A stretch of DNA of 64,000 nt from CAWDMC01 sp963803295 (GTDB lineage: Bacteria > Acidobacteriota > Terriglobia > UBA7540): the NCBI GenBank assembly GCA_963803295.1, contig CAWDMC010000023.1:186001-250000 (forward strand), in the 5' to 3' direction. The translations under genes were made by a program, and so were the position numbers. Every line of letters starts with the position of its first letter. The stretch's first letter is position 1. Positions 36,988 through 47,300 of this stretch are shown piece after piece. The notes below the pieces were generated by a model. That model was not told the DNA's origin. It did not search any database and worked only from the letters and a program-made list of their open reading frames with translations.

Positions 36988-37139
36988 TTTTGTGGATTGA
37001 GAGAGCGGGGCATGCCGGTTCTATGATTTGTGCCAGGTTTCCAGGTTGGCTAGGTTCGTCTTCGCCAGATCGAAATCCGGCTTGAGTTCAAGCGTCTTTC
37101 GATAGTACCGCTTGATCCGTCCTACCTTGCCCCACACAG

Positions 37140-37350
37140 TTAGTAATCGAGTGTTCGCTCACCGCTCCACGGCACGCGATTGGGTGCCTTCGATACGAGT
37201 GCATCCGGCAATTGATGGGTTGGATCGTCGATGAGGCGAAGCAACTGATCGCGGCCGGCATCGCCCTCAGTCGTAACCCTGTTCACCAGAGCAGGAATAG
37301 TTCGGTAGAACAGCGGGCGAGCATTCCTAATCGGTGTGCGTCGGCGTGGT
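37140..37350 (-). pseudogene. Unidentified C-terminal gene remnant
   Basis: On the minus strand a frame without a usable start reads PIRNARPLFYRTIPALVNRV, then DAGRDQLLRLIDDPTHQLPD and ALVSKAPNRVPWSGERTLDY, and ends in TAA. The composition is protein-like, with normal residue balance and helix-like periodicity, unlike neighbouring random frames. I do not recognise the family. It sits among other fragments and is probably a decayed 3' end. Confidence 0.35.
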
Positions 37351-37495
37351 CCCTACCAAGCGGCCGCCAGGCGAATGCCTGCTCGTGAGGCGTGGTACGC
37401 CACGATTGCCAGACTTTGGTAGTAGGCCCACGGCGCTCTAACGATAGCGCAAAATGAATGGATCAACGAAATCACTGCGCGAAAGCGCGGCCGGT

Positions 37496-37705
37496 CTAGT
37501 GGCTTTTTGCAAGATGCTCCGCTAAATTCACCTGATCGAAACTGAGATTGTTGAGCCCAAACTCCGCCGCTCGGGCACGCGAAACATCCAACGCGTAGCC
37601 ATCTATGTCAATCGCGGTCACATGTGCCTTCGAACTGACGAGCCGGGCGGTGATCAGCGCTACCTCGCCGATACCCAACCCAGGTCAAGCACCCTCGTTC
37701 CAACC
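37496..37705 (-). pseudogene. SAM-dependent methyltransferase fragment
   Basis: The minus-strand frame contains GTRVLDLG, then a one-base loss, then GIGEVALITARLVSS, VTAIDIDGYALDVSRARAAE and FGLNNLSFDQVNLAEH. These are motif I (VLDLGCGIGE), motif post-I (GIDID) and the following helix of class I methyltransferases. The missing base falls inside the glycine-rich SAM loop. Only about 70 codons remain; the catalytic and substrate parts are gone. It lies beside a truncated GH97 gene, which suggests a rearrangement hot spot. Confidence 0.65.
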
Positions 37706-37843
37706 GCCAACCCTGCACCACAAGAAATCTCCCGTGAGAGGATTCAAGACGGCGGCCTGCAACGCCAGTCTCCGACGCTCATGGTTGGTATGACCCAACA
37801 AGCAAGTAGAGTAGATGACTGCGAGGACATTACTGTAGGTCTA

Positions 37844-39409
37844 CTATTCCAAACTCATCATTCCTTCGCGACCCAGCACATTCGGGTAAGTACGCCGCAA
37901 TCCAGTGGGCTTAAAAGCGCCATGAAAGTCCACGATCAGATGATGCTCGGCGGCCTTGCGCGCCATTTCTTCATAGAAATTCACCATCTCCTGATCGTCG
38001 CGATTCATAAAGTCGATCTTCACCCCGGCGACGCCCCACTTTTCATAGAGTGGAAACGCAACATCCATCTGCTCTCTCGCCGTTGTCCAGAGCATCCAAA
38101 GGAGGATTTTCACTCCCTTGCTCCGGGCGTGCACAAGGAGCTTCGGAAGATCGACTTCCGGAATCGACCGGGTGATGTCGGTGAATGGGGACCAGTTCCC
38201 GTCAATAAGCATGTACTCCAGGTGATGCGCGGCGGCAAAGTCAATGTAGTGCATCATCGTGGCCGTGTTCATTCCCGGCCGGAAATTCACATTGCGTGCG
38301 AATCGACCGGACCACCAATCCCAGGCTGCCTTGCCCGGCTTGATCCAGGAAGTATCGGCCAGGGCGCTCGGTTGGCTAAGGTTTAAAACCATGTAGTTGG
38401 TCTCGATCAGGCCACCGGGCCGAGGATTTATCAGAAGGAGACGCCATGGACTGGCCTTGGGGGTTCTGCCTATGACCAAGTCTTCTGAGCCAGGCCAAGG
38501 TCCCCAAGGGGTGGGTGGAGGACGGAGGAGTTGGCCTTTGCCGCCTGGCGATAGGAAGAGTTTTTGCCGAACCAGGTCCATTGTCTTCAGAAAGTCACTT
38601 TCGACATTGATAGCGTCGACATAGGTTCCCATCACAGAAGGATCCAAACTGGGCATCGGTGACAGCTTACTCGTCAACGCATTCGGCACCCCATAGACCC
38701 CGCCTACGTACATGCCTGCATAGTCGGTAAGATCGGCCTCGAGGAGCGCCACCCATGGCCCCTCCGGAATCTTTACAAGCAAAGGCAGCCCGACAATTGA
38801 TGCAGGTTTGATCCGATCTAAGGTCACACGATCGAAATGGGCCTCATAAGGGGTGGTGTAGCTGCCGAGGCGAAGGGCGTAAACCGATTCAGCACCCGAA
38901 AAATAGAATCCTGTGTTCTCGGCAGAAATTGCGAAGAGATCAAGCGCCTCCTGTTTGGGCAGGAAATAACGAAAAGCTATACCCTCGTTGTAGGCGCGAA
39001 AGATCAAGTCAAGCCGTCGCGAAGGCACCCTACGTTCGCGCAAGGACACCGTGAGCTGATTATAGTGGTCGGGCACCTTGCGCTTTGCACCCAGAGGATT
39101 GTCCCACTTGGAATCGCGTGACTGCCGATCCGTGCCGACAATCTCGAAATCCTGGTCGAGAGGTGACATTTCCCTGAAGTCCAATCCTAACGGTGAATCG
39201 CCTAATATTTGGACCCCCCGATATGAGACTCTGTAATAGGCGCGCTGCCCCGGCAGATAGGGCTGCGGATTGGATTTCAGCTCAAAGCAAAGCGAAATGT
39301 TACCGTCCGGTGAGGTCAGAGTTAGGGGTTCCGATGCGTACCCTGTCCCACCCGCAACCCCAAAAGGGATGAGCGGCAGAATGATCGTCAAGCACGCTTT
39401 TCGAAGCAT
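37844..39409 (-). pseudogene. GH97 glycosidase, truncated at the 3' end
   Basis: 521 codons from ATG 39409. A signal peptide (MLRKACLTIILPLIPFGVAG) is followed by the GH97 N-terminal sandwich (SPDGNISLCFELKSNPQPYL) and most of the barrel (KPGKAAWDWWSGRF, YMLIDGNWSPF, GVKIDFMNRDDQEMVNFYEE). The frame ends at VLGREGMMSLE-stop, exactly where relatives continue LEYNK, and downstream bases no longer match. The last barrel strands and the C-terminal beta domain (about 150 aa in the intact paralogue at 10920-12932) are missing. The nucleophile-type Asp is kept, but a folded enzyme is unlikely. Confidence 0.8.
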
Positions 39410-39644
39410 CAGTGACTCCTTCGCAGGGAGATCTCATCTCGGCCCCGGTAGTTGGCTGACCGCCACGTTGACATGATTTCTTGAGTGTGCAAGAGGGCGG
39501 CCCCGATTCTCTGGGCGACGGCGGTTATGTTCCGCCATCTCACCCAGCCCTTGTTTTCTCTTCCCACTTCGAGACATTCACGCCCTTTACAATCAGCCAT
39601 CGGCAGAGTATGAATTCCGGAACCCCGGCGTCGGATGGTCCTAT
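39410..39644. other. Short non-coding stretch
   Basis: Nothing supported is seen here: it is the promoter side of the truncated GH97 (minus) and the upstream side of the SBBP stub (plus). No strong promoter pair was found. Confidence 0.5.
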
Positions 39645-39857
39645 GTGAGGCCGCGATCGCCAGTTTGTTTCGTCTTCATTTCCATTCTGATCATTTTGAT
39701 CACCGGCAAGACTGTGCTACACCGGCCTGTACCGCGCAGGAGTGCGCCGCTGCCCGCAGCAGAAACAGGATCAGTCTCCCGCCCCGAGTTGATGGAGGCC
39801 TACGACAAGTTGCCGCTCACTTTTGAGATCAATCGGTGGCCCAAGGTGAGTTTCTGA
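39645..39857 (+). pseudogene. N-terminal stub of an SBBP-repeat protein
   Basis: 70 codons: a hydrophobic leader (VCFVFISILIILITGKTVL) is followed by RPELMEAYDKLPLTFEINRW. The last part matches LAESYGNLPLSFEINRGQTD of the intact SBBP protein at 44310-47948. The frame then ends at PKVSF, just where the conserved GQTDPQVKFLSRG should follow. The body of the gene is lost. Confidence 0.65.
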
Positions 39858-40331
39858 ATTGGTTTCCAACTCCGCTGCGTGTTACGCGGCAGTAATTGTG
39901 ATCGAGGTCACTGCCAACTGTGAGCTGCATCACTGAAAAGCGATTACTATCGAGTTAATGTCCCGCCTAGCCGAAAGGAGTGTAATCCCGCCGCCATGAA
40001 CGAGGAAGCAAACATGGTCGGGTCGAGCGATTCGCCCCTCAACGCCTTCCACCACTACGCGCTCTTCTCTGACCCAAGAAACTGAGGTCAATCTTCTCCT
40101 CCGCCGTCGAGGCTTGACCGTTGCCTTCCTCCTTCATGGCACTTCGCAACGAGGAGGTGACTCATGCATCGCCCGAAACGGCGATTCCCTACGGTGCCCT
40201 TTCATTACGGCCTGCTGGCCCCGGCCGGGCGCGTTAGTTTCCGATGCCTGGGCACGGAATCCTGTGCTCGTCAATCTATCCTTGCTTCCCATCACTGCGC
40301 GGGGGCCGGCCGGGTTTCCAAGGAGGTTCAA
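39858..40331. other. Non-coding gap upstream of the LamG-type gene
   Basis: About 470 bp without a supportable gene. It contains the remnant end of the SBBP stub and the leader of the next gene, which closes with a strong AGGAGG at 40321-40326. No known riboswitch fold was recognised. Confidence 0.45.
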
Positions 40332-40488
40332 ATGATCAGGTATACACGCTCATCCGTTGCCGTTCTTGTTGTGTTCTTTACATTCCTATTCGCGTCCGTT
40401 GCGGTTCAGGCGCAATCGGGCCATGTGACCTTGTGGAACACGCTAGGTAGCGATACCGAGATTACTAACAGTCAAATAGTAATACTAG

Positions 40489-41865
40489 GTTAAGTTATCC
40501 TTGACATCATGCTCTCTCCGGCGCTAAGCTTCGGCCATGACGCCACGGGAGTTGAAGGCTCTCGATCAGCAACTGACCGCTTTTCTCAAAGATGTGCTTG
40601 CCCCTTTGGGTCGGAAAGAGCGACGTCATTGGGCGCGAGTCTATGTTCAAGGCCTGCTGCTCGACGGTGAGCGCAAATCGATCGAGCCTATGGCGGACCG
40701 CATTCCAGGCGCTGACGTCCAGGCCTTGCGGCAATTTGTGGGGCAAAGCCCCTGGGCCGTAGAGGCGGTGCAGCAGGAGTTGGCGCGCAAGGTGGTGGAC
40801 CTGCTCAGCGCCCCGGAAGTCTGGATTGTGGATGAAACCTCGTTTCCCAAGGCAGGCCAGCACTCGGTGGGGGTAGCACGGCAGTATTGCGGAGCCCTGG
40901 GTAAGGTAGCCAACTGTCAGGTGGCCGTGACCCTGCATTGGTCGAGTGCAGAAGCCAGCTGCCCGCTGGGGTGGCGGTTGTATTTGCCGTGGGCCTGGAT
41001 GGAGGATGAGGAGCGAGCGCGCGAGGTGAAGTTGCCGGAAAAGCTGACCTATCGCAGTCAGGCCGAACTGGCTTTGGAGCTGATCGATCAGATGTTGAGT
41101 TGGGAAGTGCCATCCCTGCCGGTGGTGGCGGACTCGGCTTACGGCAACAGCTTTGACTTCCGCGCGCAGTTGCGTCAACGCCAATTGTCTTACGTGATGG
41201 CCGTCGAGAAGAGCACAGTGGTTTGGACCGAAGATCCCAACGACATCCCGGTGCCGCCTTCCGCCCCCACGGGCCGGCCCCGGCGCTATCCACCCTTGGA
41301 AGCAACACCGGTGCCGCCAGACCTTGCTACCGTCGCCCGCCAGTTGTCCGAGACGGCCTGGAAGAAAGTGACCTGGCGTGCGGGTACTCGCGGTCGCCAG
41401 CGCTCGCGTTTCGCCAAGCTGAAAGTCTGGGCCGCCCATCTTTGGCGTTCGCAGGAACACCCCGAGCGGGTGGCCGAATGGCTGCTGATGGAATGGCCCG
41501 AAGGAGAAGCGGAACCGACCAAGTACTGGCTGGCGCAGTTGGGTCCGGGCCCGCCCGCGCTCTGCCGTCTGGTGAAAATGGCTCATGCCCGCTGGCGTAT
41601 CGAGATGGACTACCGCGAGTTGAAAGATGAACTCGGGCTGGATCACTTTGAAGGCCGGCACTGGTTGGGCTGGCATCATCACGTGACTTTGGTCACCTTG
41701 GCTTATGCCTTTCTTCGCTTGGAGCAAGCACGCCTTAAAAAAAACTTCTGGTGTGACCTTGCCGCAAGTGCGGAAGAGACTGCAACGGATTCTGATTAGG
41801 TTGGGCGGCTTTTGCCCTTGGTGCCACATGCAATTTCCCAAACTTAACAGCTCTTGACACTTAAC
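40489..41865 (+). mobile_element. IS701-family insertion sequence, 1377 bp
   Basis: The element begins GTTAAGT (40489) and ends ACTTAAC (41865), a short terminal inverted repeat. CTAG directly repeated at 40485-40488 and 41866-41869 is the 4-bp target duplication expected for IS701 relatives. It carries one transposase gene. Exact host-frame restoration on removal shows the boundaries are right and the insertion is recent. Confidence 0.9.
40537..41799 (+). CDS. IS701-family DDE transposase
   Basis: 420 aa. IS701 landmarks are WIVDETSFPKAGQHSVGVAR and QYCGALGKVANCQV (first catalytic Asp near residue 100), VVADSAYGNSFDFRAQL (second Asp near 199) and the C-terminal MDYRELKDELGLDHFEGRHW (catalytic Glu near 365) with the YREL/K motif. 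The N-terminal region (residues 1-90) is the helical DNA-binding part. Length and motifs look intact, so it may be active. It lies within the element at 40489-41865. A long antisense frame over it is only a shadow. Confidence 0.93.
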   Translation: MTPRELKALDQQLTAFLKDVLAPLGRKERRHWARVYVQGLLLDGERKSIEPMADRIPGADVQALRQFVGQSPWAVEAVQQELARKVVDLLSAPEVWIVDETSFPKAGQHSVGVARQYCGALGKVANCQVAVTLHWSSAEASCPLGWRLYLPWAWMEDEERAREVKLPEKLTYRSQAELALELIDQMLSWEVPSLPVVADSAYGNSFDFRAQLRQRQLSYVMAVEKSTVVWTEDPNDIPVPPSAPTGRPRRYPPLEATPVPPDLATVARQLSETAWKKVTWRAGTRGRQRSRFAKLKVWAAHLWRSQEHPERVAEWLLMEWPEGEAEPTKYWLAQLGPGPPALCRLVKMAHARWRIEMDYRELKDELGLDHFEGRHWLGWHHHVTLVTLAYAFLRLEQARLKKNFWCDLAASAEETATDSD

Positions 41866-42882
41866 CTAGTATTAATAGGACCAGGCGGTGAAAAGACGGG
41901 CGGCTATTTCGCGCCAGGACCGTTTCCCAATTTCGGTCAGGCGTTCGGGAATGCCCATCCTAATGCCGATTATGGTGCCTTCGCTTTAACATTCCCCGTC
42001 GATTCGGTCGTGTCAAAAAGCAAGGGAACAATAGCTTTTTGGGCAAAGCTCAATAACTTTCCTAGTCCGCTGTTCTATGATGTAGAACTTCTCAGTCGCT
42101 GGGCACCGGCTGGTAGTCTCTTCCCAATGTTTCAGTGGCGTATCGGTTTTGTCGATAATGATGGCTGTGGTGGCGGTGGCTTGTATGGTACGGCGGGGGT
42201 AGCGACTAACGCATACTGCTCGGGGTTGGTGGACACGGCGACAGAAGGCGGTTCGTTGGACAGCATCTTGGGCGACCGCGCAGCCTGGCACCATTATGCG
42301 ATTGTGTGGAACGAAACGGGCATTTCTCAATTGGGTGGTCGGAAGGTTTATCTGTACCTCGACGGAAACCTGGTGGCAACCCCGTATTATCATGACGGAT
42401 CGCCATGGGATTCTATTCCTCGCGGCTCGCGCCTCCCTTTTGCTGCCTTCTTCAACATTACAGGCGTGAGTATCGCAGTCGATAATTTGATTGTCTGGGA
42501 CGATGTAAAGACCGATTTCTCGGACCGGTTCAACGAAAATCCTATTGACCCTGTCGGTCTCTCTCCAAGGACCTTAACCTTCGGCGATCAGCCTATCGGC
42601 GTCACGAGTGCTCCCAAAAACGTGACGCTCACCAACACGGGCAACCAGCCGCTGAGCATCTCCAATATCGCTATCACCGGCACCAACAGCGGCGATTTCG
42701 CTGAAACCAACAACTGCGGCAGCACGGTGCTGCCAGATACGCCCTGCACCCTCACGGTGACCTTTACACCGAAGGCAACGGGAACCCGGTCCGCGGTTTT
42801 AACCATCACTGACAACGCCGCGGGCAGCCCGCACGGAGTCTTGCTGACCGGTACCGGAGGCGTCCCGGCGGGCACCCTGACG

Positions 42883-43816
42883 CCGGCGAGCTTGACCTTT
42901 GCCGCTCAGGCGGTGGGCACCACCAGCCCCGCTCAGCCAGCGACCCTCAAGAACACCGGCAGCGGGCCGTTGAGCATCATCTGTATTGCCGTCTCGGGCG
43001 ACTTTGCCCAAACCAACAACTGCGGCAGCAAGGTAAACCCAGGCGCGTCGTGCACCCTCAACGTAACTTTCAAACCCACGGCCACAGGGACCAGGTCCGG
43101 TGCCGTTACTATTACCGACGACGCGGCAGGCAGTCCGCATAAGCTTCTGCTTACTGGCACGGAGCGGCGGCCAACCAGCAGTCACTCTGACACCGACGAG
43201 CTTTACTTTTGCGGCTCAGGCGGTCGGGACCACCAGCGCCGCTCACGTCGCGACGCTGAAGAACACGGGCAGTGCAACGTTGAAGATCGCTAGTATCAGT
43301 CGCTCCGGCGACTTCTACCAGGGCAACGATTGCCCTTCCAGCTTACCAGCAGGTGCCTCCTGCAAGCTGACCGTATGGTTCACTCCCACCTCGCCAGGGA
43401 CAAGGTCGGGCACCGTGAGCATTTCTGACAACGCGCCAGGCAGTCCCCACAAGCTGTCGCTCAGCGGCACGGGCAGCGGTACGGGCAGCATCAGGTTGAC
43501 ACTCTCCCCGGCCTCGCTCAGTTTCGGCAGCGTGGTGGTGGGTGCGAGCAGCAGCCCGCAGACGGTGACGGTGACCAACACCGGTACGGTGGCGGCGAAA
43601 TTCGTTTGTCCTTCTGGCTTCTTCGCCATCCAGGGAACGAATAACCTCAACTTTCACCAGCAATCGAGCTGCGGAACCGGTCTGGCGCCCAAAGCGAGCT
43701 GTCATGTGAGCGTGTTGTTCCAACCCCTGGGGAACGGGACGAAGACGGGGTATTTTGTGGTTCGCCAAGGGGAGGCCAGCGTTCAAATACCCTTGAGCGG
43801 CACGGGCACACCGTGA
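42883..43816 (+). repeat. Direct repeat A, ASH-domain block
   Basis: The DNA of this block closely matches 47013-47948. Identity is very high from about 43190 onward, where only a few substitutions per 100 bases are seen (for example the shared stretch encoding SGDFYQGNDCPSSLPAGAS). It indicates recent duplication or gene conversion between the split LamG gene and the intact SBBP gene. Confidence 0.8.
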
Positions 43817-44309
43817 GGACCCGTTGCCGGTAGTCAGGGCCATTGGCATTTGCGATTGTCGATTGCCGACTGAAACACGAACGGGTAGCGCAGTGTCTTG
43901 CTTTCCAGGCTCCGCGGCTTGTCTTACTCTGGGCGTGAAAAGCCGCGGACAAGAAACGAAGCCCGCGCTACCTAGACTAGACTAGCTGTTCGGTCGTTAA
44001 CAAACCCTCGCCCTCTTTTGGGGGAGAGGGTTCGAGGTACGAGGGCGGGTGAGGGAGTGACTCAAAATTCACGCCAACCAGTTGCAGAACGCTGCGCGGA
44101 CCCGGTTCCGGTGGATGTGTCATTTATCGCATCGAAGAATGATCTGCGTCAACGACAGCGGATCTGAAACCGAGGCTAAAGAAAAGACACAGCATTGCCG
44201 TGCGTACGCTGGGCAGGGCCGGTTCCCTGGCGACCTGCAGCGTGGTAATCCGCAGGCCGCATCCGAGCGCCGTCCTCCTAGCGAGCTCCCACCTTTAAAG
44301 GAGGATCAT
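43817..44309. other. Intergenic region between the two ASH-protein genes
   Basis: About 490 bp without a supportable gene. It contains a tandem CTAGA motif (about 43972-43984) and the stem ACCCTC...GAGGGT at 44004-44031, which looks like an interspersed palindrome. It closes with a strong AAAGGAGG at 44297-44304 for the next gene. Confidence 0.5.
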
Positions 44310-47300
44310 ATGAAGACGCTAATTTCTTCGCGGTATCAGCTTGTTCTTGGCGTCACAGCGATAAGCGTGTTTTTGCTTTCCGGCTTTATTGTTACCACGA
44401 GCAGGATTCCGGTGCGCCCCCCCAAGGACGGTAGCGCGGACCTGTCGTTGAGGTCCGCGGCGCTTCCACGCAGTTCGTCCGTAGGTTTGGCAACCACCAC
44501 CGGGCCAGCGACCCAGCCCAGGTTGGCGGAAAGCTACGGCAACCTGCCGCTAAGTTTCGAGATCAATCGGGGACAAACTGACCCGCAGGTAAAGTTCCTC
44601 TCGCGGGGCAGCAGATACAGCCTGTTCCTCACCGGGAACGAGGCGGTGCTCTCCCTGAAGAAGCCAGGGGCTTCAAGTCAGAAGCGAGTAACGCCGCCCT
44701 TCCGAGCGGCACGTCAAGGCAGGGTATCAGACTTGTTTTCTAAGTCTGCGGCTTTTCCGGGCCTGCTGCCAACTACCCAGCAGTTCAAGGAGAGCTTCGC
44801 GCCCCGCGAGGAGGCCCGAGTTCCTGACGCCGAATCTCGGGCCCCGGCCGTCGTGCGCATGCAATTGGTGGGGGCCAACTCGCAGGCGAAAGTCAGCGGG
44901 CTGGATGAGCTGCCGGGCAGATCGAACTACTTTATCGGCAGCGATCCCAAGAAGTGGCGCACCAACGTGCCCAACTACGCCAAGGTGAAATACGCCAACG
45001 TCTATCCGGGCGTGGACCTGGTGTATTACGGCAACCAAGGGCAACTGGAATACGATTTCGTGGTCCAGCCAGGCGCCGACCCCCGCCAAATAGCGCTGGC
45101 GCTCGACAATGCTGTAGCGCCGCTCGGAGCGCGCCCTGTAAGGGAGCGGCGAACCGCCGGTGACACACCGGCGCTACAGATCGACCCGAATGGCAACTTG
45201 GTCGTGGGCACCGTGGGCGGCGAACTCGTCTTTCACAAGCCAGTCGTTTATCAGCAGAACGACGATGGCAACAGACATCCCATCGATGGGCGCTACGTTC
45301 TTAGTGCTCCGCAATCGGCAATCGACAATCGGCAATCGACAATCTCCTTCGAGTTAGCAGCTTACGACTATACCCGGTCGCTCGTCATTGACCCAACGCT
45401 CGCTTACTCCACCTATCTGGGCGGAAGCGGGAGCGCCGGCAGCTCCGGCATAGCGGCCGATGCCTCGGGCAACGCGTATGTCACAGGCGTGACCCCTTCC
45501 TCCGACTTTCCCACCACCCCGGGCGCCTTCCAGACCACTTTCGGCGGCGGCCACGAGTGGGCCCCTGCCGATGCCTTTGTGAGCAAGCTGAACGCCGACG
45601 GCTCAGCCCTGCTCTACTCCACCTACCTAGGCGGCACTGGCTACGAAACCTCCGATGGCATGACCGTCGATGCCTCGGGTAATGCCTTTGTGAAGGGCTA
45701 TACCGATTCCTCCGACTTCCCCACCACCGCGGGAGCTTTCCAGACTGCTTTAGGAGGTGGCCATGCAATCCTTTGCGCCGGTAACTTGCCTTGCCTGGAT
45801 GCCTTTGTCGCCAAGCTGAACGCTTCCGGCTCGGGCCTGGTGTACTCCACCTACCTGGGCGGCAGTGGAGAGGAGGGCTGTGAGGGTTGCGGCGGCGGCA
45901 TAGTAGTCGATGCCTCGGGCAATGCCTATGTCACAGGCGCGACTTTTTCCTACGATTTCCCAACCACCCCTGACGCCTTCCAGAGAACCTTCAACCCCGG
46001 CGGCGGCATCTCCGAACGCCCGGACGCCTTTGTCACAAAGCTCAACGTTGGTGGTTCGGCCCTGCTCTACTCCACCTTCCTGGGCGGAAGCGATTGGGAC
46101 AGTGGCACTGGCATTGCGGTCGATACCTCGGGCAACGCCTACGTCAGAGGCGTTACTCAGTCTTCGGACTTCCCGACCACGCCGGGGGCCTTCGAAACAA
46201 TGACAACGGAGTACAGGACTGGCTTCCTTAGCAAGCTGAACGCCGCCGGGTCGGATCTTGTTTACTCCACCTATCTCGAAGGGGGCGGAATAGCGGTTGA
46301 TCGCTCGGGTGACGCTATTGTCATGAGCGCCGACACCGCAGGCTCCTTTGTCGGCAAGCTGAACCCCACCGGGTCGGCGCTGCTATATTCGACTCACTTG
46401 AGCGGTGCCTCTGCGATAGCAGTCGATGCCTCGGACAACGCCTATGTCACAGGTACCGACGACGAAGGTACTTTTGTCGACAAGCTGAACCCCACCGGGT
46501 CGGTGCTGCTGTATTTGACTCGCCTGAGCGGTGCTTCTGCCTCTGCAATAGCAGTCGATTCCTCGGGCAACGCCTACATCACGGGCGGCGCTGGTGCCGA
46601 TTTCCCCATCACCCCAGGTGCCTTGCAGACTACTTTGCGGGGGGGCGGCGACGCCTTCGTGGCGAAGATAGTGACCACCAACGCCGCAGGCTTTGCGCTT
46701 GGCCCAGGAAGGCTCACGTTTGGTCGGCAGGCCGTTGACAGCATCAGCGCTCCCCAGACGGTCGCGTTGCTCGACGCGGGCAGCCAGCCTTTGGGCATTA
46801 GCAGCATCGTCGCCGGTGGTGACTTTGCTCAGACCAATACTTGCGGCAGCGCCGTGCCGGCTGATACACGCTGCACAATCACTGTGACTTTCACTCCCAC
46901 CGCCGCGGGACCTCGCACCGGCGCTATAACGATCACGGACAATGCGGCGGGCAGCCCACATAAGCTTTTGCTGACCGGCACAGCCTTCTCCAGCATCTCT
47001 GCGGCCAGTCTGATGCCCACGAGCTTGACGTTTGCGCCTCAGGCCGTAGGAACCACCAGCCCCGCTCAGCCTGCGACGCTGAAGAACACCGGCAGTGGAC
47101 CGTTGGGCATAACCTGCATTGCCGTCTCGGGCGACTTTGTCCAGACCAACAACTGTGGCAGCAAGGTAAACCCAGGCTCGTCGTGCACCCTCAACGTAAC
47201 TTTCAAACCCACGGCCGCAGGGACGAGGTCCGGCGCCGTTACTATTACTGACGATGCGGCAGGCAGTCCGCACAAGCTTTTGCTAGCTGGCACGGGTGTC

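Larger units (their letters stand above)
40332..43816 (+). pseudogene. LamG plus choice-of-anchor-D (ASH) surface protein, IS-split and frameshifted
   Basis: Starts at ATG 40332 with AGGAGG and a signal peptide (SVAVLVVFFTFLFASVAVQA). An IS701-type element (40489-41865) splits it at codon 52. Removing the element and one CTAG restores the frame exactly (SQIVIL joined to VLIGPGG). The second part has a LamG-like domain (GTIAFWAKLNNF, WHHYAIVWNE, KVYLYLDGNLV) and then ASH repeats (LTFGDQPIGVTSAPKNVTLT, LTPASLTFAAQAVGTTSPAQ). A one-base loss near 43160-43170 breaks it again, with repeats continuing in another frame to 43816. The gene probably encoded an exported adhesive or matrix protein. The 3' ASH part is nearly identical at DNA level to 47010-47948. 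Confidence 0.85.

Noticed and set aside
40507..41841. A 444-codon open frame antisense to the IS701 transposase.
   Set aside because: The plus-strand protein has clear DDE motifs; the antisense product has no family resemblance and is a GC-driven shadow.
44082..44309. Longer start for the SBBP protein at 44082.
   Set aside because: A strong AAAGGAGG and a signal peptide begin at 44310; upstream codons are not protein-like.
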